Positions 35,369 through 43,739 of a stretch of DNA of 64,000 bases are shown here, in pieces; the first letter of the stretch is position 1, and every line of letters begins with the position of its first letter. The stretch is taken from contig NZ_BLYI01000027.1 in NCBI RefSeq assembly GCF_016586355.1, positions 124,001-188,000 of the forward strand, in the 5' to 3' direction. Made by a program: the position numbers and the translations under genes. Below the pieces are notes generated by a model that did not search any database, had not been told where the DNA came from, and worked only from the letters and a program-made list of their open reading frames with translations. This stretch comes from Anaerostipes butyraticus (GTDB taxonomy: Bacteria > Bacillota > Clostridia > Lachnospirales > Lachnospiraceae).

Positions 35369-37246
35369 ATGGACAACAAGTCAGAATTCAAACCGTATAT
35401 TCCGGCGGACAAAATCGTTCCGGAATTTACCGTCACTTCTCTCTTGATTGGTATCCTTCTTGCTATCGTATTTGGCGCTGCCAATGCGTATCTTGGACTT
35501 CTCGTTGGAATGACGATTTCCGCTTCTATCCCTGCGGCCGTTATTTCCATGGGAATCATTCGTGTCATCCTCCGAAGAGATTCCATTCTCGAGAACAACC
35601 TGGTACAGACAATCGGCTCTGCCGGTGAATCTGTTGCCGCAGGAGCAATCTTTACTCTTCCTGCATTATTTTTATGGGCAGAAGAGGGCAAGATTGCATT
35701 TCCAAGCATTCTGACCATCTTTCTGGTCGCTTTGTTTGGCGGTATCCTGGGTGTATGTTTTATGGTTCCGCTTCGTCAGGCACTGATCGTAGAAGAACAT
35801 GGCACTCTGCCGTTCCCAGAGGGAACAGCCTGTGCTGAAGTTCTTTTGGCAGGTGAGGAAGGCGGTTCTAAAGCCGGAACCGTCTTTGCAGGTCTTGGCA
35901 TCGCCGCTGTATATAAATTTGCGGCAGATGGTCTTCATCTGTTTTCCAGCGAGATCGGATATGCCTTTAAAAGCTATGCCGGTTCTCAGATTGGAATCCA
36001 GGTACTTCCATCTCTCGCAGGTGTTGGTTATATCTGCGGGCCTAAAATCTCCAGTTATATGCTGGCCGGAGGCACTCTGAGCTGGTTCGTCTTAATGCCT
36101 TTGATTGCCTTATTTGGCGGAGACGCTGTTGTCTTCCCTGGCACAGACCCAATCTCCTCCATGGCTCCTGGCGATATCTGGGACAATTATATCAAATACA
36201 TTGGAGCCGGAGCAGTGGCAGCGGGTGGTATGATCAGTCTGATCAAAACCTTCCCTCTGATCATCCGTACCTTTAAACAGGCTATGAAAAGCATGTCCAG
36301 CAAGCATGCGGATAAGAATGCTCCCCGCACCCAGCAGGATCTTCCAATGCCTCTGCTGATCGGAATCATTCTTATTATCGCAGTTGCCATCTGGCTGATT
36401 CCTACCTTCCCGGTTAATCCAATCGGTGCATTGATCGTTGTTATCTTCGGATTCTTCTTTGCATCTGTTTCTTCCCGTATGGTAGGACTGATCGGATCCT
36501 CTAACAATCCAGTATCCGGTATGGCAATCGCGACACTGATCATTGCCACTCTGATATTGAAAGCTACCGGAACTATCGGAACTACCGGTATGGTAGGCGC
36601 CATCGCTATTGGCGGTATTATCTGTATCGTTGCAGCGATTGCCGGTGATACTTCCCAGGATTTAAAGACTGGTTTCATCGTTGGCGCAACACCGAAAAAA
36701 CAGCAGATTGGTGAGATGATCGGTGTCGTTGTTTCTGCAGCTGCCATTGGTTTTGTCCTTTATCTGCTCAATGAAGCATGGGGATATGGAACAGAACAGA
36801 TTCCTGCAGCTCAGGCAACCATGATGAAAATGCTGGTAGAAGGTATTATGAACGCTCAGCTTCCATGGGCTTTAATCTTTACCGGAGTGTTTATTGCAGT
36901 CGTTATCGAAATTCTGAAAGTGCCGGTTATGCCGTTTGCAGTAGGAATGTATCTGCCATTCAGCTTAAGTGCCGGAATTATGGCCGGCGGTATCGTACGT
37001 TTTATCGTAGAGCGTGTCAAAGGTACAGAAAAAGAGAAAAAAGAGCGGAGCGACCGTGGAGTACTCTTTACATCCGGACTGATCGCAGGAGAAGGTATCA
37101 TGGGAATCGTGCTGGCTGTCATTGCCGTTGCTAAAATGGATGCAGCGATCACTCTTCCATTCTCTCTGCCTCAGATCGGAAGCCTGATCATCTTTATCGT
37201 ACTGTTATTTGGATTGTACCGATTGTGTATGAAAAAGGAAAAATAG
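35369..37246 (+). CDS. OPT family oligopeptide transporter
   Basis: A 625-residue polytopic transporter with about 14-16 hydrophobic segments, of the bacterial OPT family. Typical pieces are FGAANAYLGLLVGMTISASIP, LPFPEGTACAEVL, and AGDTSQDLKTGFIVGATP, the latter highly conserved in bacterial members. Likely proton-coupled uptake of peptides or metal chelates. AAGAAAGGAATG precedes the ATG. It heads a three-gene plus-strand unit with two small genes whose conservation beside OPT genes suggests, but does not prove, a joint function. Confidence 0.92.
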   Translation: MDNKSEFKPYIPADKIVPEFTVTSLLIGILLAIVFGAANAYLGLLVGMTISASIPAAVISMGIIRVILRRDSILENNLVQTIGSAGESVAAGAIFTLPALFLWAEEGKIAFPSILTIFLVALFGGILGVCFMVPLRQALIVEEHGTLPFPEGTACAEVLLAGEEGGSKAGTVFAGLGIAAVYKFAADGLHLFSSEIGYAFKSYAGSQIGIQVLPSLAGVGYICGPKISSYMLAGGTLSWFVLMPLIALFGGDAVVFPGTDPISSMAPGDIWDNYIKYIGAGAVAAGGMISLIKTFPLIIRTFKQAMKSMSSKHADKNAPRTQQDLPMPLLIGIILIIAVAIWLIPTFPVNPIGALIVVIFGFFFASVSSRMVGLIGSSNNPVSGMAIATLIIATLILKATGTIGTTGMVGAIAIGGIICIVAAIAGDTSQDLKTGFIVGATPKKQQIGEMIGVVVSAAAIGFVLYLLNEAWGYGTEQIPAAQATMMKMLVEGIMNAQLPWALIFTGVFIAVVIEILKVPVMPFAVGMYLPFSLSAGIMAGGIVRFIVERVKGTEKEKKERSDRGVLFTSGLIAGEGIMGIVLAVIAVAKMDAAITLPFSLPQIGSLIIFIVLLFGLYRLCMKKEK

Positions 37247-37249
37247 AAA

Positions 37250-37603
37250 ATGAAAACAAAAAACCAACGGAATTATCTGGATTTTGTACCGGTTAAAAAC
37301 CCGGATATTGAATATCAGACCGATGAAAGCGGAATCGTAACTCTTTTTGTGGAGTGGACCGGTTTTTATCATCGCATCGCTCAGAAATTTTTCCATCGGC
37401 CGAGAGTCAGCGACATCAGGCTGGATGCCTATGGAAGTTTTGTCTGGCTCTCCATCGACAATTCCAGTGATGTACACCAGTTGTCAAAAACACTGTATGC
37501 TGAATATCCGGATATGGAGAAATCACTTTCCAGACTGATCAAATTTCTGGAAATTCTTCACGATAACCATATGATTTACTGGAAAGGAGAATCATGCAGC
37601 TGA
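37250..37603 (+). CDS. PqqD-like small protein in the OPT operon
   Basis: A 117-residue protein starting 3 nt after the OPT stop. The pattern NYLDFVPVKNPDIEYQ, a beta-rich middle (FVWLSIDNSSDV) and a C-terminal helix pair (LSRLIKFLEILHDNHMI) resembles the PqqD winged-helix fold used as a peptide chaperone with radical-SAM enzymes. No radical-SAM partner is in this operon, so here the fold may serve another peptide-binding purpose, perhaps linked to the peptide transporter. AAGGA lies 10 nt upstream of the ATG. Confidence 0.65.
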   Translation: MKTKNQRNYLDFVPVKNPDIEYQTDESGIVTLFVEWTGFYHRIAQKFFHRPRVSDIRLDAYGSFVWLSIDNSSDVHQLSKTLYAEYPDMEKSLSRLIKFLEILHDNHMIYWKGESCS

Positions 37604-37950
37604 TCCTTCACTATATTCCTTATGTTCTTCTGTTTGCAGCCGCTACAGCCCTGATCTATGGATGGGGGCTCTGGCGGACCATGCGTCAGAAACAGGATCT
37701 GTCCAATATGCTCAGTTCCAAAGGAATTACAAAAGTTCGAAAAACTCTGCGAAAAAACGGCCCTATGACCCGCGCAGAACTGGAACCCGTGGTAAAAAAT
37801 CTGACCGCGAAACAGCCGTTTCAGAGCAGACGGCTTGCGGTTACCAACCCAGGAGAATTTTTAAATTCCATTCTTCCATATATGTTGAAGCAGAAAATGA
37901 TCACGGAAGAAAGAAAAAACGGAAAGATTCTCTATCGATACAGGAAATAA
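37594..37950 (+). CDS. Small membrane protein of unknown function
   Basis: A 118-residue protein with one N-terminal transmembrane helix (YIPYVLLFAAATALIYGWGL) and a basic cytoplasmic tail; SKGITKVRKTLRKNGPMTR to the end reads like a small winged-helix or DNA-binding-like domain, but I do not recognise it. It overlaps the preceding gene by 10 nt, indicating translational coupling. It ends just before a strong terminator. Confidence 0.65.
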   Translation: MQLILHYIPYVLLFAAATALIYGWGLWRTMRQKQDLSNMLSSKGITKVRKTLRKNGPMTRAELEPVVKNLTAKQPFQSRRLAVTNPGEFLNSILPYMLKQKMITEERKNGKILYRYRK

Positions 37951-37953
37951 TAG

Positions 37954-38001
37954 AAAGCCGGATGAATCCGCGGCATCAGCTGCGAACCCATCCGGCTTTT
38001 T
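37954..38001 (+). terminator. Terminator of the OPT operon
   Basis: AAAGCCGGATG (37954-37964) pairs with CATCCGGCTTT (37989-37999), followed by TTTT; GC-rich 11-bp stem with a large loop, convergent with pepD. Confidence 0.85.
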
Positions 38002-38050
38002 GCTGTCATTCTCTCAAGAACTGATTTCAGATACTTCGATCCGTCTGATC

Positions 38051-39511
38051 TTATTTTTCTGCCAGTCTTCGTAATACATCTTTTAATAATTTGTAAAATC
38101 TTTCAAAAGAATCCAGCGGAAGATTCTCTTCCGGCGTATGGACATGATACAGCTGCGGACCAACAGCAATGGCGTCCAGTCCCGGAATCGCATCACAGAA
38201 CAATCCGCACTCCAGCCCTGCATGAAGAGCTTCTGTCTGCAGCTCTCTTCCGAATAATTCTCTGTAGCTTTCTTTAAATACTTCACGAATCGGAGATTCT
38301 TCCAGGAAATTCCATCCCGGATATTCCCCACTGTATTCTGTAGTGAAACCAAAGGTATCTGCCAGAAGCCCGATCCTTGCCTTCAGCTCATCCTGAAGAG
38401 ATGCCACAGAAGAACGAGGCGAAAATACAAGAACCAGCTGATCCTCATCAGCACATACTACCCCAAGATTCACAGAATTCACCACAAACCGGTCCATCTT
38501 AATATTACGGCTCTGCACTCCATTTGGAGCAAGATAAATCGCCGTTACATAGGCTTTGGCATCTTCTGCCGGTACAGCTTTTACCTTCTGTCCTGCTTCT
38601 GCCGTTACCTCACATACAAAACCTTCTTCATACGGAGTAATCTCATCCGCAAGAACTCCTGCAAGATTTTCAGCTATTTCTTCTGCTTTTCCGGCTTCTT
38701 TTGGATCAGCATAAATCAAAGATGCCTCACATTCTCTTGGAATGGCATTGTCTTTAGTTCCTCCGGCAAATGAGACAAGTTTTCCATCCGTATTTTTCAT
38801 CAGCTGGTATATAACTCTTGCCATCAGACGGTTGGCATTTTTTCGTTCCAGATCAATGTCTGTACCGGAATGACCGCCCTTAAGTCCGGACATCACAATT
38901 TTTACCAGGGTTCCTTCTGCTTCTTCCCGGACATTTTTTCTGCTGCATTCAATGCGGAGCCCCCCTGCACAGCTGATCGTCGCGATTCCCTCTTCTTCTG
39001 AATCCATGTTGATCATCGTACGGGCTGAAATCAAAGACTTATCGAGCGCTTTCGCTCCATTCAGCCCTACTTCTTCCTCTGTCGTAAACACGCATTCCAC
39101 CGGGGGATGCTTAATATCTTCATCATCCAGCACCATTAACATTAACGCAACCGCAACGCCGTTATCTGCCCCAAGGGTTGTTCCATTTGCAGTCAGTACT
39201 CCGTCTTTTACAATCAGTTCCAGACCATCTTTTGTAAAATCGTGGTCAACTCCGGCAACTTTTTCGCATACCATATCGATATGCCCCTGAAGCATTACGG
39301 CAGGGAGATCTTCCGCTCCCTCGCTGCCTTTCTTTTTGATGATAACATTGGAGGCTTCATCCTGGTGTACCCACAATCCCCTTTCTTTTGCAAAGGATAC
39401 AAGGTAATCACTGATTCCTTTTTCATTTCCTGATCCTCTTGGGATTGCGCTGATTTCCTCAAAAAAATGAAATAATTTTTCCGGCTGATATCCTGTAATC
39501 TTATATTCCAT
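38051..39511 (-). CDS. pepD: Aminoacyl-histidine dipeptidase (M20C)
   Basis: A 486-residue zinc peptidase of family M20C. Metal and catalytic segments are QGHIDMVCEK (His, Asp), LGADNGVAVA (bridging Asp), TTEEEVGLNGA (catalytic Glu and ligand) and NMDSEEEG. It cleaves X-His and other dipeptides in the cytoplasm. ATG 39511 (MEYKITGYQPEKL) matches the usual N-terminus, with a GGGAAG site upstream; an earlier in-frame ATG has no support. It lies convergent to the OPT operon. Confidence 0.93.
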   Translation of the reverse strand: MEYKITGYQPEKLFHFFEEISAIPRGSGNEKGISDYLVSFAKERGLWVHQDEASNVIIKKKGSEGAEDLPAVMLQGHIDMVCEKVAGVDHDFTKDGLELIVKDGVLTANGTTLGADNGVAVALMLMVLDDEDIKHPPVECVFTTEEEVGLNGAKALDKSLISARTMINMDSEEEGIATISCAGGLRIECSRKNVREEAEGTLVKIVMSGLKGGHSGTDIDLERKNANRLMARVIYQLMKNTDGKLVSFAGGTKDNAIPRECEASLIYADPKEAGKAEEIAENLAGVLADEITPYEEGFVCEVTAEAGQKVKAVPAEDAKAYVTAIYLAPNGVQSRNIKMDRFVVNSVNLGVVCADEDQLVLVFSPRSSVASLQDELKARIGLLADTFGFTTEYSGEYPGWNFLEESPIREVFKESYRELFGRELQTEALHAGLECGLFCDAIPGLDAIAVGPQLYHVHTPEENLPLDSFERFYKLLKDVLRRLAEK

Positions 39512-39679
39512 TATAAACTCTTCCCTTCTGTTTATATTTAGCATGGATTTTCATGCTATTTCTGCCGTTTTCTATTGTATCAGATTTATAGAAACAATTC
39601 ATCCTTTCCGATCATTTATTTATCGTTTCCCGGCACAAGAAAGAAGCCTGCTTTGCAGGAGTTCCCTGGGAACAAAAAA

Positions 39680-39718
39680 CAGGAAGAGGGGTCATCTCTT
39701 CGATTTCTCCTCTTCCTG
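39680..39718 (-). terminator. Terminator after the alcohol dehydrogenase gene
   Basis: CAGGAAGAGG (39680-39689) pairs with CCTCTTCCTG (39709-39718); the A-rich plus-strand flank (39671-39679) gives a U-run on the minus strand. Confidence 0.8.
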
Positions 39719-39762
39719 CATGCCTCCGTTCATCTCCGGAAGCTTTTTCTCTATTTACTTTC

Positions 39763-40938
39763 CTAGAACGTTACATCTTTTCCATAGTAGATGCACTCTA
39801 ACACTTTTTCCATATCTTCCACAGAGGTCTCTCTTGGATTAGATCCAGTGCATGCATCTCCTACCGCACGTTCTGCGATCATATGTTTCTTCTCAAGGAA
39901 TTCATCTTCTTTGACTCCAAAGTCTTTCAGATTGGAAACGATACCAAGACTTGCTCTCAGCTTTCTTACCGCCTCGATCAAAGATAAGGTCAGCGCTTTA
40001 TCTGTTACACCCGGAAGTCCCAGTTTTCTTGCGATCATTGCGAAACGGTCTTCGCAGACTTTTGCATTGTACTGAATGACATACGGCAGATAAATTGCAT
40101 TGGCGCATCCGTGCGGGATATGTCCTGTGTCAAATACGGCTCCTGTCTTATGTGCCAGAGAATGTACGATTCCAAGCAGAGCGTTAGAAAATGCCATTCC
40201 TGCCAGGCACTGTGCCATATGCATATTATCCCTTGCTTCCATATCGCCTTCATAAGATGCTTTCAGATTATCAAAGATCATCTCGATTGCCTGCAGTGCC
40301 AGCGGATCTGAGAATGGAGAATGAAGTCCGGCCACATATGCCTCAATCGCATGAGTCAGGGCATCCATTCCCGTATGAGCCGTCAGCGTCGGCGGCATGG
40401 TCTCTGCCAGTTTTGGATCTACAATCGCGATATCCGGTGTAATCTCATAGTCTGCCAGCGGATATTTGATTCCGGTCTCATAATCTGTAATAACAGAAAA
40501 TGCAGTTACCTCTGTTGCAGTTCCTGATGTAGATGGAATTGCGATAAACGCTGCTTTCTTTCTTAACTCAGGAATGGTAAACGGATCTTTGATATCATCA
40601 AATGTCGTTTCCGGATGCTCATAAAATACCCACATTGCTTTTGCGGCATCAATCGGGGAACCTCCACCCATGGCAACGATCAGGTCCGGTTCAAATTCTT
40701 TCATGACTTCGGCACCTTTCATTACCGTTTCTACGGAAGGATCCGGTTCAATTCCTTCGATCAGCTTCGTCTCAATGCCTGCTTCCTTCAGGTATCCCAC
40801 AACCTGATCCACAAATCCGAATCTCTTCATGGAACCTCCGCCCAGACAAAGGACAGCTTTCTTTCCCTTCAGTGTCTTCAACGTCTCCAGAGAACCTTTT
40901 CCAAAATACAAGTCTCTAGGTAATGTAAATCTTCCCAT
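39763..40938 (-). CDS. Iron-containing alcohol dehydrogenase
   Basis: A 391-residue group III (Fe-dependent) NAD(P) alcohol dehydrogenase. The nucleotide loop GGGSPIDAAKAMW, the DYEITPDIAIVDP stretch and the metal-binding histidines in HSLAHKTGAVFDTGHIPHGCANA are intact. It probably reduces aldehydes such as acetaldehyde, butyraldehyde or lactaldehyde during fermentation; the substrate cannot be read. Single gene. Its promoter has an upstream half-site that weakly resembles a Rex redox-repressor box. Confidence 0.92.
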   Translation of the reverse strand: MGRFTLPRDLYFGKGSLETLKTLKGKKAVLCLGGGSMKRFGFVDQVVGYLKEAGIETKLIEGIEPDPSVETVMKGAEVMKEFEPDLIVAMGGGSPIDAAKAMWVFYEHPETTFDDIKDPFTIPELRKKAAFIAIPSTSGTATEVTAFSVITDYETGIKYPLADYEITPDIAIVDPKLAETMPPTLTAHTGMDALTHAIEAYVAGLHSPFSDPLALQAIEMIFDNLKASYEGDMEARDNMHMAQCLAGMAFSNALLGIVHSLAHKTGAVFDTGHIPHGCANAIYLPYVIQYNAKVCEDRFAMIARKLGLPGVTDKALTLSLIEAVRKLRASLGIVSNLKDFGVKEDEFLEKKHMIAERAVGDACTGSNPRETSVEDMEKVLECIYYGKDVTF

Positions 40939-41018
40939 AATAATTTCTCCTTTATGCTGTGGAACTTACAGTTCAGTCTGAATTCTTCCCTGATCATTCC
41001 GTTGACGCCTACACTTCT

Positions 41019-41046
41019 ATTATATATTTTTACTAATATTTATCAA
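41019..41046 (-). promoter_or_regulatory. Promoter of the alcohol dehydrogenase gene
   Basis: TTGATA (41041-41046), 16-nt spacer, perfect TATAAT (41019-41024). About 20 nt further upstream TTTGTTAAAATTTCATAAA (minus strand) keeps one good Rex half-site, TTGTTAA, and one poor one. Confidence 0.6.
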
Positions 41047-41083
41047 GACATTCTATGGTACTTTATGAAATTTTAACAAATCT

Positions 41084-41743
41084 TTACTTCTTTTCTGCAA
41101 GATAGGCATCCAGCCCTTTCTTTCTCAGCTTACATGCCGGGCATTCACCGCATCCATCTCCCATTATGCCGTTATAACAGGTCAGCGTTTCGTTTCTGAC
41201 GATATCAAAAACACCCAGCCGGTCTGCCATAGCCCATGTTTCTTTTTTATCAATCCACATCAGCGGAGTGATCACCTCAAATTCATAATCCATCGCCAGC
41301 GTCAATGTCGTCTCCAAAGAAGAAATAAACACATGACGGCAGTCCGGATACCCGCTGAAATCACTCTGAGACACTCCGGTTACCAGCACATGGATATTCC
41401 TTTGTTTTGCAAAAACCGCCGCAAAAGTCAGAAACAGCATATTTCTGCCATCCACAAAAGAATTCGGCGTTCCTTCTTCCGGAGCCTCATGATCCACCTC
41501 AATATCAGCCCGGGTCAGAGAATTCGGCGCAAGCTGATTCAGCAATGCCATATCCAGAATATGATGTTCGATTCCATGTTTCTTACATATTTTTTTTGCA
41601 CACTCCAGTTCCTTTACATGTTTCTGCCCATAATCAAAAGAAAGCGCGATTACTTCCTCATATTTCTGCTTTGCCCAGAAAAGGCAAGTTGTACTGTCCT
41701 GTCCGCCGCTGAACACAACGACTGCTTTTGTTGGTTTGCTCAT
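41084..41743 (-). CDS. queC: 7-cyano-7-deazaguanine (preQ0) synthase
   Basis: A 219-residue ATP-dependent ligase that converts 7-carboxy-7-deazaguanine and ammonia to preQ0. The PP-loop is [23 protein letters not shown] is characteristic, and the zinc site is [22 protein letters not shown] at the C-terminus. Last gene of the queD-queE-folE-queC operon, separated from folE by 12 nt. Confidence 0.96.
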   Translation of the reverse strand: MSKPTKAVVVFSGGQDSTTCLFWAKQKYEEVIALSFDYGQKHVKELECAKKICKKHGIEHHILDMALLNQLAPNSLTRADIEVDHEAPEEGTPNSFVDGRNMLFLTFAAVFAKQRNIHVLVTGVSQSDFSGYPDCRHVFISSLETTLTLAMDYEFEVITPLMWIDKKETWAMADRLGVFDIVRNETLTCYNGIMGDGCGECPACKLRKKGLDAYLAEKK

Positions 41744-41755
41744 TTGTGTCTCCTC

Positions 41756-42343
41756 CTATTTCCCTGCCTGAGTCATAAAATGCCAGCGCAGCATATTGTC
41801 TGTCTCAAAGGCTCCTCTTAATGTAGTCGTCACTGTTTTCGCATTATGTTTTTTAATCCCTCTGGCGCTCATGCAGCTGTGACATCCTTCGATATATACC
41901 GCCACATCTTCGCACTCTGCAACCTCCATAATGATATCCGCAATGTCACTTCCAATCCGTTCCTGCAGCTGCAGCCGCTTTCCTACCATATCACAGATTC
42001 TGGCAATCTTGCTGAGTCCCAGGACCTTTTCCTTTGGGATATAAGCCACCGCGGCTTTCATGTCATACATCAGAGCCATATGATGTTCACAATAACTGAA
42101 CATATCAATGTCTTTCACGATTACCATATCTTTATGATCTTTCACTGTCAGATCATCTTCAAATGTCTTGGAAAACATCTGCGCGATTTCATGATTGGAA
42201 TAATTCATTCCTTCAAAAACCTCTTCATACATTTTCGCCACCCGTTCCGGTGTCTCCTTAAGTCCTTCTCTCTCCGGGTCATCTCCCAGGGCGATTAAGA
42301 TTCCTCTGATATGTTCTTTTACTGCTTCTTTATCGATTGCCAT
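41756..42343 (-). CDS. folE: GTP cyclohydrolase I
   Basis: A 195-residue enzyme making 7,8-dihydroneopterin triphosphate from GTP, the entry point for both folate and queuosine. Zinc ligands are visible in SYCEHHMAL (Cys, His) and [11 protein letters not shown] (Cys); the [10 protein letters not shown] segment is diagnostic. In this operon it most likely supplies the queuosine branch. Overall length is normal. Confidence 0.96.
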   Translation of the reverse strand: MAIDKEAVKEHIRGILIALGDDPEREGLKETPERVAKMYEEVFEGMNYSNHEIAQMFSKTFEDDLTVKDHKDMVIVKDIDMFSYCEHHMALMYDMKAAVAYIPKEKVLGLSKIARICDMVGKRLQLQERIGSDIADIIMEVAECEDVAVYIEGCHSCMSARGIKKHNAKTVTTTLRGAFETDNMLRWHFMTQAGK

Positions 42344-42352
42344 AATTTCCTC

Positions 42353-43021
42353 CTACACTCCGGTTTTATCCGGATCCCAGACTACCTTATGAATCTGGAT
42401 CTGAAATCTTACTTTATTTAAATGTTCCTCTTTCATATATTCCACAATTCTTGCAGGCTCAATCATTCCAAACACCGGACTGAAATACACAATAGCTTTC
42501 TCACAAAGAGAAAAACGATCGATGATTTCCTTGGCCCGAATCAGATCTTCTTCACTTCCAATTACAAATTTCACCACATCCCATGGCTTCAGTTCTTCCA
42601 TATTTTCCAGGCACATTGTCTCTTCCATATTACTGGAAGGCAGTTTGTAATCCATCGTCATCGTAAGCCTGGCATCTCGCTCCCGAAACATTCGAATTGG
42701 CACACTGCCGTTTGTCTCAATCTCCAATTCTGTCTTAGGAAGCATCAAAATACTCCCGATCAATTCTCCGATGTTTTTATCCAGCAGCGGTTCCCCGCCC
42801 GTCAGTGTCACAAGCGATACCCCGGAATTCTTGATTTTATCTATAATCTGATCTGTTCTCATTAGTTCATAAGGTGCTTTCCGCTCATTGGCCCATTTCG
42901 TATCACAATAAGAACAATTGAGATTGCAGCCCTTCAGCCGGATGAACATTGCCAGTCTTCCGGCTTTTTTCCCTTCACCGTTGATACTTACAAATGTTTC
43001 CACTACCTGATATGATTCCAT
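42353..43021 (-). CDS. queE: 7-carboxy-7-deazaguanine synthase (radical SAM)
   Basis: A 222-residue radical-SAM enzyme that rearranges 6-carboxytetrahydropterin to 7-carboxy-7-deazaguanine. The start VVETFVSINGEGKKAGR is typical, and the SAM-cluster motif is CNLNCSYCDTKW (CxxxCxxC). TLTGGEPLL follows. ATG 43021 overlaps the end of queD, which carries the GGAGAA ribosome-binding site; the reading frame extends further upstream within queD without support. Confidence 0.95.
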   Translation of the reverse strand: MESYQVVETFVSINGEGKKAGRLAMFIRLKGCNLNCSYCDTKWANERKAPYELMRTDQIIDKIKNSGVSLVTLTGGEPLLDKNIGELIGSILMLPKTELEIETNGSVPIRMFRERDARLTMTMDYKLPSSNMEETMCLENMEELKPWDVVKFVIGSEEDLIRAKEIIDRFSLCEKAIVYFSPVFGMIEPARIVEYMKEEHLNKVRFQIQIHKVVWDPDKTGV

Positions 43022-43022
43022 C

Positions 43023-43442
43023 TCATTCTCCGTATCCCGCCATGTTATTTGGCGTTTCATATACTTTTACCAGCGAAACCTGATATCCAAGCGCCTTGAT
43101 TCTTTCATAAAAATAACGAGCAAAATTTTCTGCCGTAGGCCGGAACTCCACCTGAATGATTCGAAATTCTTCTTCTTCCAGCGCTTCCATTGTTTTCTCT
43201 TTTAAAGTTCCTCTTTCTATGATCAGACAATGATCAAATTCATCGGCAAGATCTTTGACATCTTTTTTCAGTTCTCCAAAATCTACGATCATTCCCCGGA
43301 TCTGTCCTTCCTGCGCAAGCTCTTCACTGCTTACAGTAACTTCCAGTTTCCAGCGGTGTCCATGAAGATTCCTGCATTTTCCTTCATAGCCCGACAGAAA
43401 ATGCGCGGAATCAAAAGAGGCATGAGTTGTCAACTGATACAT
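43023..43442 (-). CDS. queD: 6-carboxy-5,6,7,8-tetrahydropterin synthase
   Basis: A 139-residue member of the 6-pyruvoyltetrahydropterin synthase fold. Zinc-binding histidines are seen in FDSAHFL and RNLHGHRWKLEV, and a catalytic Cys lies between them (GKCRNLHGH). The tail ENFARYFYERI...VYETPNNMAGYGE is standard. First gene of the operon, behind a leader with a preQ1-type riboswitch and an intrinsic terminator. Confidence 0.95.
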   Translation of the reverse strand: MYQLTTHASFDSAHFLSGYEGKCRNLHGHRWKLEVTVSSEELAQEGQIRGMIVDFGELKKDVKDLADEFDHCLIIERGTLKEKTMEALEEEEFRIIQVEFRPTAENFARYFYERIKALGYQVSLVKVYETPNNMAGYGE

Positions 43443-43494
43443 CTTTCTTCCTTCCTTATTCTTATCTTTTCACAATACATCATCATTCTCTCAG

Positions 43495-43542
43495 ATCCTT
43501 TTTCTTTTGTTCTGTATACTTTCAGAGCAAAAGAAAAAGGAT
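43495..43542. repeat. Perfect 15-bp inverted repeat in the que operon leader
   Basis: ATCCTTTTTCTTTTG (43495-43509) and CAAAAGAAAAAGGAT (43528-43542) pair across an 18-nt loop. One arm overlaps the 3' side of the leader terminator stem and its U-tract, so the two structures exclude one another. Confidence 0.7.
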
Positions 43543-43564
43543 ACAGATTCTCGTACCTGTACCC
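43527..43564 (-). terminator. Leader terminator of the que operon
   Basis: On the minus strand GGTACAG (43557-43563) pairs with CTGTATCC (43539-43546), followed directly by the U-rich CTTTTTCTTTT. It lies between the riboswitch and queD, positioned as its expression platform. Confidence 0.65.
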
Positions 43565-43610
43565 TTGACATCCATAAGCGTCAAAGCAGAAACTATTCCT
43601 GCTCTCAGGT

Positions 43611-43653
43611 CCTAGTTTTGTTTATAGACAGGATGGTACGAATGAACTGTCTG
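43611..43653 (-). promoter_or_regulatory. Probable preQ1-I riboswitch aptamer
   Basis: On the minus strand a hairpin AGACAG...CTGTCT (P1, 43647-43652 with its partner near 43627-43632) has the loop TTCATTCGTACCATC, followed by the A-rich tail ATAAACAAAACTAGG. This P1-loop plus AACAAAAC-AGG tail is the compact H-type pseudoknot plan of preQ1 class I aptamers such as the Thermoanaerobacter one. It lies about 15 nt into the transcript of the queDEC-folE operon, exactly where preQ1 feedback would act. Tertiary pairing was not computed. Confidence 0.7.
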
Positions 43654-43671
43654 ATCCATTGAATCCAACCC

Positions 43672-43700
43672 AGTATAACACGATTTCCCTGAAATAGCAA
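43672..43700 (-). promoter_or_regulatory. que operon promoter
   Basis: TTGCTA (43695-43700), 17-nt spacer, TATACT (43672-43677) on the minus strand; gives a leader of about 220 nt. Confidence 0.6.
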
Positions 43701-43729
43701 ACAGAGATTGCCTTTTAGGCAATCTCTGT
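43701..43729 (-). terminator. Hairpin after fruA
   Basis: ACAGAGATTGCC (43701-43712) pairs perfectly with GGCAATCTCTGT (43718-43729). The U-run on the minus strand is weak, so it is a modest terminator; it directly abuts the que promoter. Confidence 0.6.
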
Positions 43730-43739
43730 CTGCTGTCTT

